A model generated the notes under the pieces. The model worked only from the letters and a program-made list of their open reading frames with translations. It was not told the origin of the DNA and made no database searches. Of a stretch of 64,000 bases of DNA, positions 27,040-34,922 are shown piece by piece. A program made the translations under genes and the position numbers. Position 1 is the first letter of the stretch. Each line of letters opens with the position of its first letter. This stretch comes from Phocaeicola_A sp036804505 (lineage in GTDB: Bacteria; Bacteroidota; Bacteroidia; Bacteroidales; Bacteroidaceae): contig DAIRSI010000014.1 of NCBI GenBank assembly GCA_036804505.1, positions 1 to 64,000 of the forward strand. The letters run 5' to 3'.

Positions 27040-28372
27040 TTATTCTCCTTTCATATTGTTCTTCGCCTTGCGTTATGGCTTGATAGAGGATGTTTGCCAG
27101 AATCAGTCCCCCGCTATATTTGATATGTGTATAGTCGAGATTTGCCTTATGGGCTTTCACTAGCTTAACCATGCTTCCGCTTCCTCCCATGGCTTCGAAG
27201 AAGTTCCAAAAGGCAATGCCGCTTTCAGAAGCTACATATTGTTGGTAACGGATGAGGTTTTTCACTCCGGGCATAGTTTCCAGATCCCCGCTTTCATTTC
27301 GATGGGCACGATCGGCAACTCCCAGAAGTAAGAACCCTGCATGCGGAAAGGCAGTACGTAGATAGGCAATGGTGCGTTTCATTGCATTTTCATATTTTTT
27401 GTAGTCCGTGCCTCGTTCTGTGGCCACGTTGAGGCCGAACTCCAGAATAATCAGGTCATACGGACGCAATGCGTTCATTTGCTGCAAATGTTTCATGGGA
27501 ATGCCGGTAAGGCTGTTCCCCGAACTGCCCCTCAGACTGAAATTGTCCAGAACGATTCCTTTTGCCCCTTCGAAAGCAGCTCCATAAAAATAGGTGTCAT
27601 CAGAACCCGAAGCATCATCTACCTCCCAACGTATTTTGTGAATTCTTTGATAGAATTTCTTTTGTTGCAAACTCTCGCTTCCACTCAATACTTCTTCTTG
27701 TTTTGTTCCTCCGTTCACAGAAGTGGCCAGAGTGACCGGCATGGAGGATTTGAAGTATAGAGAAGCTACATCACACGTATCTTTTACCCGCGTCATCTTA
27801 TCCTGAAGCCGGTATTGCATGTAGGATCCGCTTTGAGGACGGAAGTAACGTTCGGCTATTCCTTGCAGGGAACGTCTGAATCCTGTGGTGTCCACAGGGG
27901 AATGACACACCCATCCTCCGAAAATATGGTCCAGTGTAGGGCGGAAACTTGCTGTTTGTGAAGTGATATCCACCCATCCCACTCCGCTTCCGCCGAATTT
28001 CTTCTGCAGAAGCTTTCTCAATTCACCGGTCAGGAGATCCCCTTCGATAAAAGAATCCCCGAAGAAGGCTATTCTCACGTTTCTGGATGTTCGTTTGGAT
28101 TGTACAACAGCTTTATAGAAAGGTTCCATACCTGCATGGCTTTCCGCACCGTAATCTTCAATGTTCTTTACCCCGTTTGTGCAAGTGTCTGTCAGAAGTG
28201 GTTTCTTGTCTACTACGGGCAAAGGTACCGGCATTTCATTTGCCGTCTTTTTTTGATGAGGACGTGTGTCAGCCAGGATGTCAGCCTTATAGAGCTGGAT
28301 TCCCGATAAAGCCATCAGAAAAATCACAACCAGTAGCGTAAGGTAGAAAACATTGTTTATTTTGTTGTTCAT
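27029..28372 (-). CDS. SGNH-fold lipase/acyltransferase, membrane anchored
   Basis: This 447-residue protein has one N-terminal transmembrane helix (residues 8-25) and a long linker. The SGNH domain follows: block I AFFGDSFIEGD with Ser107, block III LEFGLNVAT, and Asp413-x-x-His416 in DYTHIKYSGG. An inserted region of about 100 residues lies between blocks I and II. It is the first gene of the SGNH-SGNH-MBOAT operon. Two paralogous SGNH proteins in one operon suggest either acetylation at two positions or a transferase/esterase pair. Which polymer is modified is not visible from the neighbours, except that a GH25 muramidase is divergent. Confidence 0.85.
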   Translation of the reverse strand: MNNKINNVFYLTLLVVIFLMALSGIQLYKADILADTRPHQKKTANEMPVPLPVVDKKPLLTDTCTNGVKNIEDYGAESHAGMEPFYKAVVQSKRTSRNVRIAFFGDSFIEGDLLTGELRKLLQKKFGGSGVGWVDITSQTASFRPTLDHIFGGWVCHSPVDTTGFRRSLQGIAERYFRPQSGSYMQYRLQDKMTRVKDTCDVASLYFKSSMPVTLATSVNGGTKQEEVLSGSESLQQKKFYQRIHKIRWEVDDASGSDDTYFYGAAFEGAKGIVLDNFSLRGSSGNSLTGIPMKHLQQMNALRPYDLIILEFGLNVATERGTDYKKYENAMKRTIAYLRTAFPHAGFLLLGVADRAHRNESGDLETMPGVKNLIRYQQYVASESGIAFWNFFEAMGGSGSMVKLVKAHKANLDYTHIKYSGGLILANILYQAITQGEEQYERRINEK

Positions 28373-28448
28373 AGCAATCAGTTTTCCGGCAAAATATTAA
28401 GTTGAGGAAAAACGCGGTAAAGATAGAAAAAAATCGAAAATAATACGT

Positions 28449-28456
28449 TATCTTTG
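28449..28456 (+). promoter_or_regulatory. -7 box of the GH25 gene, near-leaderless
   Basis: TATCTTTG matches TAnnTTTG. With the seven-base offset seen at rnpB, transcription starts at about 28463, three bases before the ATG at 28466, so no ribosome binding site can be present in the mRNA. Confidence 0.65.
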
Positions 28457-28465
28457 CTTTCCGAA

Positions 28466-30199
28466 ATGCAAAAGAAAAGAAAACTTTGGTTTTGGATATC
28501 ATCCTCGGCCGTTATTCTATTGATTATTCTCATAGGCGGTTACTCATATCTTCCTTTGTCCAAGAAACAAGTCAGGCAAAGTTTTGCCAGGATTGAGTGC
28601 AAATATAATTATGCACTTGTAGTAAAAGGTAAAAGCGTTGCATTCTTTAATGATATTGATACCGACTCGGTATTCACCGATCTTTCTTATAATGATAAGT
28701 CCGCCATAAAAACCGTAAGCTATCCTGCTCGATGGATTAATAGATTCCAAATATTTTCGTGGTGTCGGGGCAGGCTTCTTTCCCCTGTTTCATTCAAGTC
28801 GGAAGAAAGAATTCTCAATCTTACTGATAAAAATCTGCCTTATCTCATTGAGAAAGAGAAAAGACTACTCAAGCGTAAGGTCGCGGATCTAAAATCGGAA
28901 ATAGCCGAACTGAAATATTATCTGAGCCGACATGATGTTCAGGATGAAGGATTTACAACCATTTCAACTTTTGCTGCAAAAGTCAAGGCCGACCATGACA
29001 CTCTTGTTAAACTATCAAAGATCATTCATTCCATCAGCAATCTTTCTGAGGCCAGAGTAAGGTATGTACCTCAATATACTGTCATATATAAGGATGATTC
29101 CTTGCACACGAAACGTTTGCCATGTGTTTTGCTAACCGATGAGTCACAAGGCTGTCACGTCATACTTCAGACAACAAATCATAGAACGCCTCATGGCGTA
29201 AAAGTATTATCCCCCTATCAGTACAGGAAATACGCAGGTGGTGATCTTCGCAGAAAATATCAAGAAGCGCCCAAAAAGGAAAAACCATTGAATGGACATG
29301 CCATTTCTATTAGTCCCGACGGTGATTATTATGAAGGAAGATGGGAAAACGGTAAACGTAACGGCTTCGGATTCTCTGTTGCGCCATATCGTAACGTCAG
29401 AGCCGGAGAATGGAAGAATGACGTTTTCCTTGGAGAGCGTATGGTATATACTTCCGAACGAATTTATGGCATAGACATTTCACGTTATCAGCACGCCACC
29501 AGGCTTGCGACGTTCTATGTGGGTAAAGGCAGGAAGAAAAGAAAAGTAAAAAGACTCACGGTCATTCCTATAGAATGGAGTAAGCTCCGCATCACTCATT
29601 TGGGTAATATAAGCAAGAAAACCGTACAGGGTGAGGTGGATTATCCCGTGTCATTTGTCTATATAAAATCCACGGAAGGCAAATCTTTGCGGAGTGCCTA
29701 TTACGGTTATGATTACAAAATGGCTCACCGTTACGGTTTTCATGTAGGTACCTATCATTTCTTTTCTACAACATCGAGTGCAGAAACTCAGGCAAAATTC
29801 TTTCTCCGCCATTCCGTACTGCGGCGTGGCGATCTTCCTCCGGCCCTTGATGTGGAACCTACCAAAGAACAAATAAAGAAAATGGGCGGTACGGAAGTGT
29901 TGCTAACCCGTGTGGTGGAATGGTTGAAGATAGTGGAAAGCCATACCGGTGTGAAACCGATTCTGTATGTCAGTCAGATGTTTGTCAACCGCTATCTTAA
30001 TGACGCTTCCTATATTAAAGACAATTATCAGGTTTGGATAGCCCGGTACGGAGAGTATAAGCCGGATGTGAAGCTGATATACTGGCAGTTATGTCCGGAC
30101 GGACGGGTTAGTGGAATAAAAGGAGAGGTTGATATCAATGTGTTCAACGGATATAGAGAACAGTTCGATGATTTCATTACGAACGGAAGCATAAGGTAG
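28466..30199 (+). CDS. GH25 lysozyme with membrane anchor and MORN-like repeats
   Basis: This encodes 577 residues. One N-terminal transmembrane helix (about 8-27) is followed by a coiled region, then two MORN-like repeats (YYEGRWENGKRNGFGF and RAGEWKNDVFLGERMVY, about 287-330). The family 25 muramidase domain runs from YGIDISRYQH (about 335) to the end. Its catalytic acids are Asp337 and the DVE motif Asp462/Glu464. A basic insert of about 40 residues (KGRKKRKVKRL) splits the first strand from the rest. It should cleave the MurNAc-GlcNAc bond of peptidoglycan in the periplasm. It is divergent from the SGNH/MBOAT operon. The fusion of MORN repeats to GH25 is unusual. Confidence 0.88.
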   Translation: MQKKRKLWFWISSSAVILLIILIGGYSYLPLSKKQVRQSFARIECKYNYALVVKGKSVAFFNDIDTDSVFTDLSYNDKSAIKTVSYPARWINRFQIFSWCRGRLLSPVSFKSEERILNLTDKNLPYLIEKEKRLLKRKVADLKSEIAELKYYLSRHDVQDEGFTTISTFAAKVKADHDTLVKLSKIIHSISNLSEARVRYVPQYTVIYKDDSLHTKRLPCVLLTDESQGCHVILQTTNHRTPHGVKVLSPYQYRKYAGGDLRRKYQEAPKKEKPLNGHAISISPDGDYYEGRWENGKRNGFGFSVAPYRNVRAGEWKNDVFLGERMVYTSERIYGIDISRYQHATRLATFYVGKGRKKRKVKRLTVIPIEWSKLRITHLGNISKKTVQGEVDYPVSFVYIKSTEGKSLRSAYYGYDYKMAHRYGFHVGTYHFFSTTSSAETQAKFFLRHSVLRRGDLPPALDVEPTKEQIKKMGGTEVLLTRVVEWLKIVESHTGVKPILYVSQMFVNRYLNDASYIKDNYQVWIARYGEYKPDVKLIYWQLCPDGRVSGIKGEVDINVFNGYREQFDDFITNGSIR

Positions 30200-30247
30200 G
30201 CCGAGATAATCATGACTGCATTTTGGCATAAAAAAGAATGGGTTCTT

Positions 30248-30278
30248 TTTGTTCTGTTCTCAACTTCCATTATCTTTG
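30248..30278 (+). promoter_or_regulatory. Consensus promoter of the malY/yitT genes
   Basis: TTTG (30248-30251), 19 bases, then TATCTTTG (30271-30278). The predicted start is about 30285, giving an 18-base leader to the ATG at 30303 and ruling out the longer upstream frame. Confidence 0.8.
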
Positions 30279-30302
30279 TCGTCAAATAACAGGCTTATAT
30301 TT

Positions 30303-31472
30303 ATGCAATATAATTTTGATGAAATCATTGACCGTCACGGTACCGATGCGATCAAGATTGAAGTAATAGAGAAAGAATGGAAGCGTACTGACTTGCTTCC
30401 GTTGTGGGTAGCCGATATGGATTTCCGTACTCCTGCCTGTGTCTTGAACGCCATCCGGGAACGTCTTGACAACGGTGTCATGGGATATACCTGTGCCCCC
30501 GACAGTTATTTCCAATCCATTGTGGATTGGTGCTACCGTCGCTACGGCTGGAGTATTCCGTCGGAATCCATTACTTATGTGCCGGGCATCGTTCCGGGCG
30601 TAGGCATGGCTATCGAATGTTTCACAAATCCCGGTGACAAGGTGATGATCCAGCCTCCTGTGTACCATCCGTTCCGAATCCTTTCCGAAAAGAAAGGCCG
30701 TCAGGTAGTGAATAATCCTCTTTGTTATGAAAACGGGCGTTACGAAATGGATTTCGAGCGTATGGAAAAGGATATACAAGGGTGCAAACTCTTCATCCTC
30801 TGTAATCCTCACAACCCGGGAGGACGAGTGTGGACACGAGAAGAATTGCTTCGTGTAGCTGATATATGCCATCGCCACAAAGTGCTTGTATTCAGCGATG
30901 AAATCCACTGTGACCTTACATTCAAACCCTATCACCACACTCCTTTTGCTTCCATTAGCGAAGAAGCCCGCATGAACTCCGTCACCTTCATGTCTCCAAG
31001 CAAAGCTTTTAACATGGCAGGTCTTGTAAGTTCCCATGCGCTTATTTTTAATCCAGAACTACGGGAATGCTTTAAGAATTATCTGGATGCGGGGGAACTC
31101 AATATGGGACATGTCTTTTCATACCTTTCCGTTCGTGCTGCCTATACTCAAGGAGAATCTTGGCTTGAAGCCGTACTGGACTATATTAAAGAGAACATTC
31201 TTTATATCGATTCATTTCTTCGGAATAATCTTCCTGTCATCAAGGCTGTCATTCCTCAGGCCTCCTATCTGGTCTTTCTGGATTGCTGCGAACTTCATCT
31301 TTCCCAGCCGGAACTTAATCGCTTTTTTATTGAGAAGGCTCGTCTTGCACTCAATGACGGAGAGATATTCGGCAAAGAAGGTATCGGATTTATGCGCCTT
31401 AATGCAGCATCGCCGCGCAGTGTGATTGAAGAAGCCATGAACCGTTTGCTGCAAGCTTATAAACAACTATAG
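30303..31472 (+). CDS. MalY/PatB family PLP-dependent C-S lyase
   Basis: This encodes 389 residues of a fold-type I aminotransferase. The N-terminus YNFDEIIDRHGTDAIK and WVADMDF are typical for MalY/PatB. The cofactor lysine is Lys234 in SPSKAFNMAG. CNPHNPGGRVW, with the Asn that contacts PLP, and FSDEIHCDL are also present. The family cleaves cystathionine or cysteine to release a thiol or sulfide, pyruvate and ammonia. It is cytoplasmic. The yitT gene follows 18 bases later on the same strand and is likely co-transcribed. Methionine synthesis or cysteine degradation are both possible roles. Confidence 0.93.
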   Translation: MQYNFDEIIDRHGTDAIKIEVIEKEWKRTDLLPLWVADMDFRTPACVLNAIRERLDNGVMGYTCAPDSYFQSIVDWCYRRYGWSIPSESITYVPGIVPGVGMAIECFTNPGDKVMIQPPVYHPFRILSEKKGRQVVNNPLCYENGRYEMDFERMEKDIQGCKLFILCNPHNPGGRVWTREELLRVADICHRHKVLVFSDEIHCDLTFKPYHHTPFASISEEARMNSVTFMSPSKAFNMAGLVSSHALIFNPELRECFKNYLDAGELNMGHVFSYLSVRAAYTQGESWLEAVLDYIKENILYIDSFLRNNLPVIKAVIPQASYLVFLDCCELHLSQPELNRFFIEKARLALNDGEIFGKEGIGFMRLNAASPRSVIEEAMNRLLQAYKQL

Positions 31473-31490
31473 AACCTATTTTTTTGTACT

Positions 31491-32378
31491 ATGAAAACTC
31501 TTGCATTACACCATTTCACTGTCCAGACTCTGCGCTCGGAAGCGAAGGATTTCGTCATGATTGCGTTGGGTATGCTGTGTTACAGCATCGGATGGACTAT
31601 TTTTCTGCTACCTAATGATATCACTACGGGAGGTATTCCAGGTGTCTCCTCCATAGTGTTTTGGGCAACGGGTATTCCCGTGCAATACACCTATTTCACT
31701 ATCAACGTGTTTCTTCTGGCCATTGCCTTGAAGATACTCGGCCTCAAGTTTTGTATCAAAACCATCTTCGGCGTCTGTTCCCTTACGTTCTTCGTATGGC
31801 TCATGCAAAAGTTTGGTATTCACCTGCTCCATGACCAACCTTTTATGGCTTGTGTGCTGGGTGCCTCTTTTTGTGGAACCGGCGTAGGTCTTGCTTTATC
31901 CTACAATGGAAGTACGGGCGGAACGGACATCATTGCCGCTATAGTGAACAAATACCGGGATATAACCTTAGGACATGTTATCCTCATGTGTGACCTCGTT
32001 ATCATCACTTCCGGTTATTTTGTGTTCCGGGATTGGGAAAAGGTAGTCTATGGTTACGTCACTCTTTATGTGTGTGCCTTCGTTATCGATCAGGTGGTAA
32101 ACAGTGCCCGTCAGTCGGTACAGTTTTTCATCATCTCAGACAAGTACGAAGAAATAGGGCACCGCATCAATGAATACCCCCGCCGTGGAGCTACTATCAT
32201 CAATGCACGCGGATTCTATACAGGCAAGGAAGTGGGTATGCTTTTTGTGCTAGCCAAGAAGCGCGAATCCACGAGTATCTTCCATCTCATCAAGGATATA
32301 GATCCCAAAGCTTTTGTTTCGCAAAGTGCCGTTATCGGAGTGTATGGCGAAGGGTTCGACCACATTAAAGTAAAATGA
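31491..32378 (+). CDS. YitT family membrane protein
   Basis: This encodes 295 residues with five to six transmembrane helices in the first 200 residues (YitT/DUF161) and a soluble C-terminal DUF2179 domain (about 210-290, HRINEYPRRGATIINARGFYTG). The motif GSTGGTDIIA at about 141-150 is characteristic. The function is unknown, although a transporter role is suspected for the family. It lies 18 bases after the C-S lyase gene, so the pair may share a substrate link. Confidence 0.9.
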   Translation: MKTLALHHFTVQTLRSEAKDFVMIALGMLCYSIGWTIFLLPNDITTGGIPGVSSIVFWATGIPVQYTYFTINVFLLAIALKILGLKFCIKTIFGVCSLTFFVWLMQKFGIHLLHDQPFMACVLGASFCGTGVGLALSYNGSTGGTDIIAAIVNKYRDITLGHVILMCDLVIITSGYFVFRDWEKVVYGYVTLYVCAFVIDQVVNSARQSVQFFIISDKYEEIGHRINEYPRRGATIINARGFYTGKEVGMLFVLAKKRESTSIFHLIKDIDPKAFVSQSAVIGVYGEGFDHIKVK

Positions 32379-32412
32379 TGATATCTTATACAACATAAAA
32401 AACAAATACATT

Positions 32413-32598
32413 ATGGCAGACAATTATTTGGAAGATCAGTATGATCGTTATTTGACAAAAAAGGCAGCGTGGGAAAAATCACGCAAATCTGGGAAAAAAG
32501 GCCCGAAGCCCGTTTCCAATCCTTTGGACACTCCTACCGAATCGAAAAAAGACTTCGAAAAGAAGATGGATGAAGAGTTGGAAGACAACGACGAGTGA
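32413..32598 (+). CDS. Small charged protein, function unknown
   Basis: This encodes 61 residues: MADNYLEDQYDRYLTKK, then a Lys/Pro/Ser linker and an acidic end (DEELEDNDE). The high content of Lys, Asp and Glu and the absence of hydrophobic segments suggest a small cytoplasmic, partly disordered protein. It is 34 bases after yitT and ends 27 bases before a strong terminator, so it closes that transcript. Its length, start context and terminator support a real gene. No known family was recognised. Confidence 0.7.
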   Translation: MADNYLEDQYDRYLTKKAAWEKSRKSGKKGPKPVSNPLDTPTESKKDFEKKMDEELEDNDE

Positions 32599-32625
32599 TT
32601 CCGAGAATCAGTAAGCCTGAAAAAG

Positions 32626-32660
32626 AAAAAATCCATGATGCAATCGCATCATGGATTTTT
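32626..32660. terminator. Bidirectional rho-independent terminator
   Basis: The arm at 32626-32641 (AAAAATCCATGATGC) pairs fully with 32646-32660 over the loop AATC. A-run and T-run flank the stem, so it can stop transcripts from both the small protein gene and the converging GH35 gene. Confidence 0.88.
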
Positions 32661-32692
32661 TAATGTTGTATTTCAAAGCGGATTTTCCGCAA

Positions 32693-34585
32693 TCAGATCT
32701 TTAGTCTGGTGAGTACCGGTACCTTCACTGTTTTTACCTCTGTTTTCGGTTCTGCATTCAGTTGTTCGAAAATAACTATTTTATTTTCTCCTTTCTTGAG
32801 CCATACACCCGGGATGTAGAGCGTCTGCTGCGGACCTACCTGCCAGTAGCGGCCGATATTGATACCATTGATAAAGATGATACCTTTTCCCCAGCTTTCC
32901 ATATCGATGAATGTATCACCCGTCTGGTTTAGTGTGAACGTACCTTCATACAGTACCGGACAGTTCTTCAGTTTGCCTGCTTCGGCAACTGTGTTGGGGT
33001 GTGTATCGGCTGCAAGTTTGCTCAGGTTGGGTACTTCGCTCATCGGGAGTTTATACATTTCCCATTCACCGGTAATCTCTTTGCCGTCAATCGTTACAGG
33101 ACTAATGATACCTTTCGTGTTGTGAACGATTTCGCTTCCGTAGTTGATTCGTCCCATATTTTCCACCAGAATCTGCAAGGTTGCATTGAAAGGAACATCA
33201 ATGTCCATAGAGTATGTTTTTGTGTTACGGTTCAGAACTCCGACTTTTTCACCATCCACATACACCACCGCGTAATCTCTGAGACCTGTGATTTCCAGTT
33301 TTCCTTGTATCGGTTGGTTGAAGTGGCGTGTGTAGAGCACATATCCGTATCCTTGGTTCAGAGCTTCGAACGTCATCGGGGTTTCGGATTTCACAGGCTG
33401 CTGTTTCTGAGCAAACCCCAGTACATCGGCAATCTTATTCAACTTGATGGAAGGTATTTCGATAACCGGAATCTGTGCCGGAGCTGCAGGAATCTTGTAG
33501 CTTACGTATTTCTTTATCACGTTTCGGATAGAGTCGTATTTCGGAGTCACCCATCCTGCCTCGCTGATGGGAGCATCGTAGTCATAGCTTGTCATGTCTG
33601 GCTGTATGTCACGTTTCTTGTCATAGTTGGCACCGCTGGTGAATCCGAAGTTCGTTCCTCCATGCACCATGTAGAAGTTGAAGGAAACATCGTTTTTCAG
33701 ATACTTTTCCGTCTGTCGTGCCACACTTGTAGCACTGGATTGCGGAAATGGTTCTGCCCAATGATCCAACCATCCCGGATAGAATTCCCCTACCATGTAC
33801 GGGCCTTTTCCATCGTGGTATTGATTTACCACCGTCTTCAGTTTCTCTATATCGTTTTCACCGTTGGCTGTAGGCAAGGCACCAGGAGTGCTTCCTCCTT
33901 CGAAAAGCCAGCTTCCGTCTGAAGTGAAGAGCGGCACATTGAATCCGGCATCGGCCAACTGCTGCTTTATCTTGGCATTGTAGGCTCTGTGTTCTTCCAG
34001 CGGAATGTCTTTACGCTGAGATACATAAGAGCCGAATTCATTTTCACATTGCAACATGATGATGGGACCTCCTTTGGTACATTGCAGGTTTCCTACCTCC
34101 TTATACAAACGCTCTATATAGGCTTTGGTACATTTCAGGAATTCCGGATTGTCGCGTCTTATTTCCATGCCTTTCATGTTCTGTAGCCACCAAGGGTAGC
34201 CGCCAAATTCCCATTCGGCACAAACGTAAGGACCGGGACGCAGGATGACCATGAGGCCTTCTTCTCCTGCAATCTTCACGTATTCCGCCAGATTCTTGTC
34301 ACCGGTGAAATCCCATTTCCCGGGTTCTGTTTCGTGAAAATTCCAGAATACGTAGGTGGTCACTGTATTCAATCCCATTCCCTTCATCATCTGGAATCTG
34401 TGACGCCAATACTGATGTGGAATACGCATGTAATGCATTTCTCCCGAAATGATTCGGGTTACTTTTCCGTTACGGTAGAAGTCGCCGTCTTTTATTTCAA
34501 ACTTGGAGAGTTTACCCTGGGCAAATGCACACAGAGGTAACACGGCAAATAAAAGTGATAAACAAATAAATTTCAATTTCATCAT
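32693..34585 (-). CDS. GH35 beta-galactosidase, secreted
   Basis: This encodes 630 residues. The signal peptide ends at CAFAQ (residue 23). The (beta/alpha)8 domain has GEMHYMRIP (48-56), YVFWNFHE (78-85) and LRPGPYVCAEWEFGGYPWWL (115-134). The acid/base is Glu183 in CENEFGSY and the nucleophile is Glu267 in MVGEFYPGWLDHW. Beta-sandwich domains follow, including the galactose-binding-like GRYWQVGPQQTLYIPGVWL. It removes terminal beta-galactose from glycans in the periplasm or at the surface. The gene stands alone with its own consensus promoter. Two ATGs in tandem start it; either may be used. Confidence 0.94.
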   Translation of the reverse strand: MMKLKFICLSLLFAVLPLCAFAQGKLSKFEIKDGDFYRNGKVTRIISGEMHYMRIPHQYWRHRFQMMKGMGLNTVTTYVFWNFHETEPGKWDFTGDKNLAEYVKIAGEEGLMVILRPGPYVCAEWEFGGYPWWLQNMKGMEIRRDNPEFLKCTKAYIERLYKEVGNLQCTKGGPIIMLQCENEFGSYVSQRKDIPLEEHRAYNAKIKQQLADAGFNVPLFTSDGSWLFEGGSTPGALPTANGENDIEKLKTVVNQYHDGKGPYMVGEFYPGWLDHWAEPFPQSSATSVARQTEKYLKNDVSFNFYMVHGGTNFGFTSGANYDKKRDIQPDMTSYDYDAPISEAGWVTPKYDSIRNVIKKYVSYKIPAAPAQIPVIEIPSIKLNKIADVLGFAQKQQPVKSETPMTFEALNQGYGYVLYTRHFNQPIQGKLEITGLRDYAVVYVDGEKVGVLNRNTKTYSMDIDVPFNATLQILVENMGRINYGSEIVHNTKGIISPVTIDGKEITGEWEMYKLPMSEVPNLSKLAADTHPNTVAEAGKLKNCPVLYEGTFTLNQTGDTFIDMESWGKGIIFINGINIGRYWQVGPQQTLYIPGVWLKKGENKIVIFEQLNAEPKTEVKTVKVPVLTRLKI

Positions 34586-34615
34586 AATAATTATATCAGG
34601 TTTTGGTTAGTCCTG

Positions 34616-34646
34616 CAAAAATAGGAAAAAAAATCGGATTACCAAA
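34616..34646 (-). promoter_or_regulatory. Consensus promoter of the GH35 gene
   Basis: The minus strand reads TTTG (34646-34643), 19 bases, then TATTTTTG (34623-34616). The predicted start is about 34609, a 24-base leader. The terminator of the upstream peptide gene overlaps its -33 side. Confidence 0.8.
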
Positions 34647-34650
34647 TTAC

Positions 34651-34694
34651 AAAAAAAGCGGATGAGATAAGTTTTTCTCTTATTCATCCGCTTG
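34651..34694 (-). terminator. Terminator after the double-glycine peptide gene
   Basis: On the minus strand AAGCGGATGA is followed by an A/T-rich middle and TCATCCGCTT, then a T-run (the A-run at 34651-34657). This is a strong rho-independent terminator about 20 bases past the peptide stop codon and supports a real short transcript. Confidence 0.82.
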
Positions 34695-34713
34695 TAAAAT
34701 CATTCATTTCTCT

Positions 34714-34833
34714 TTATAGAGGAGTATTATCATCAGTAATTTCGGTGTGTTCCTCCGCCTTGACTCTTTTTCTTCCTCCCAAAATGCTTTCAAGCTGTTC
34801 CGCACTCAGTACGGTAAGGTTCTTGTTCTCCAT
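34714..34833 (-). CDS. 39-residue double-glycine leader-like peptide
   Basis: The minus strand encodes a 39-residue peptide from ATG (34833) to TAA (34714). Its first half, MENKNLTVLSAEQLESILGG, has the pattern of the Bacteroidales double-glycine leader: polar start, L..LS..EL..(I/V)LGG. Such leaders are cut after GG by a peptidase-containing ABC transporter. The 19-residue remainder starts RKRVKAEEHTEITDDN and is highly charged with no Cys. It is typical of natural-product precursor families that are modified by a radical SAM enzyme or just exported. No modifying enzyme or transporter with a peptidase domain is in this window. It lies 89 bases after the aldo/keto reductase and ends at a good terminator. 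Confidence 0.7.
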   Translation of the reverse strand: MENKNLTVLSAEQLESILGGRKRVKAEEHTEITDDNTPL

Positions 34834-34922
34834 ATCGCTAAAAATAAAATGAATAAAAATTTTAGTAAATCGCTGCAATATTACACATTAATTATTATTT
34901 TTCCAATAATTTATAAGTTTTT

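Noticed and set aside
28416..28423. A promoter for the SGNH/MBOAT operon reading TATCTTTA on the minus strand
   Set aside because: It lacks the final G of the -7 consensus and has no -33 element; the true promoter of that operon was not identified.
30282..31037. A 251-codon frame antisense to the MalY/PatB gene
   Set aside because: It lies opposite a complete PLP enzyme with all its motifs and its own consensus promoter. The translation has no recognisable family.
32999..33922. A 307-codon frame antisense to the GH35 gene
   Set aside because: It mirrors the GH35 coding frame; composition is unlike a real protein and there is no start context.
34876..34883. A promoter (TAATATTG on the minus strand) for the double-glycine peptide gene
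   Set aside because: It deviates from TAnnTTTG at one core T and the -33 match is only ATTG. It could be real but is too weak to annotate.
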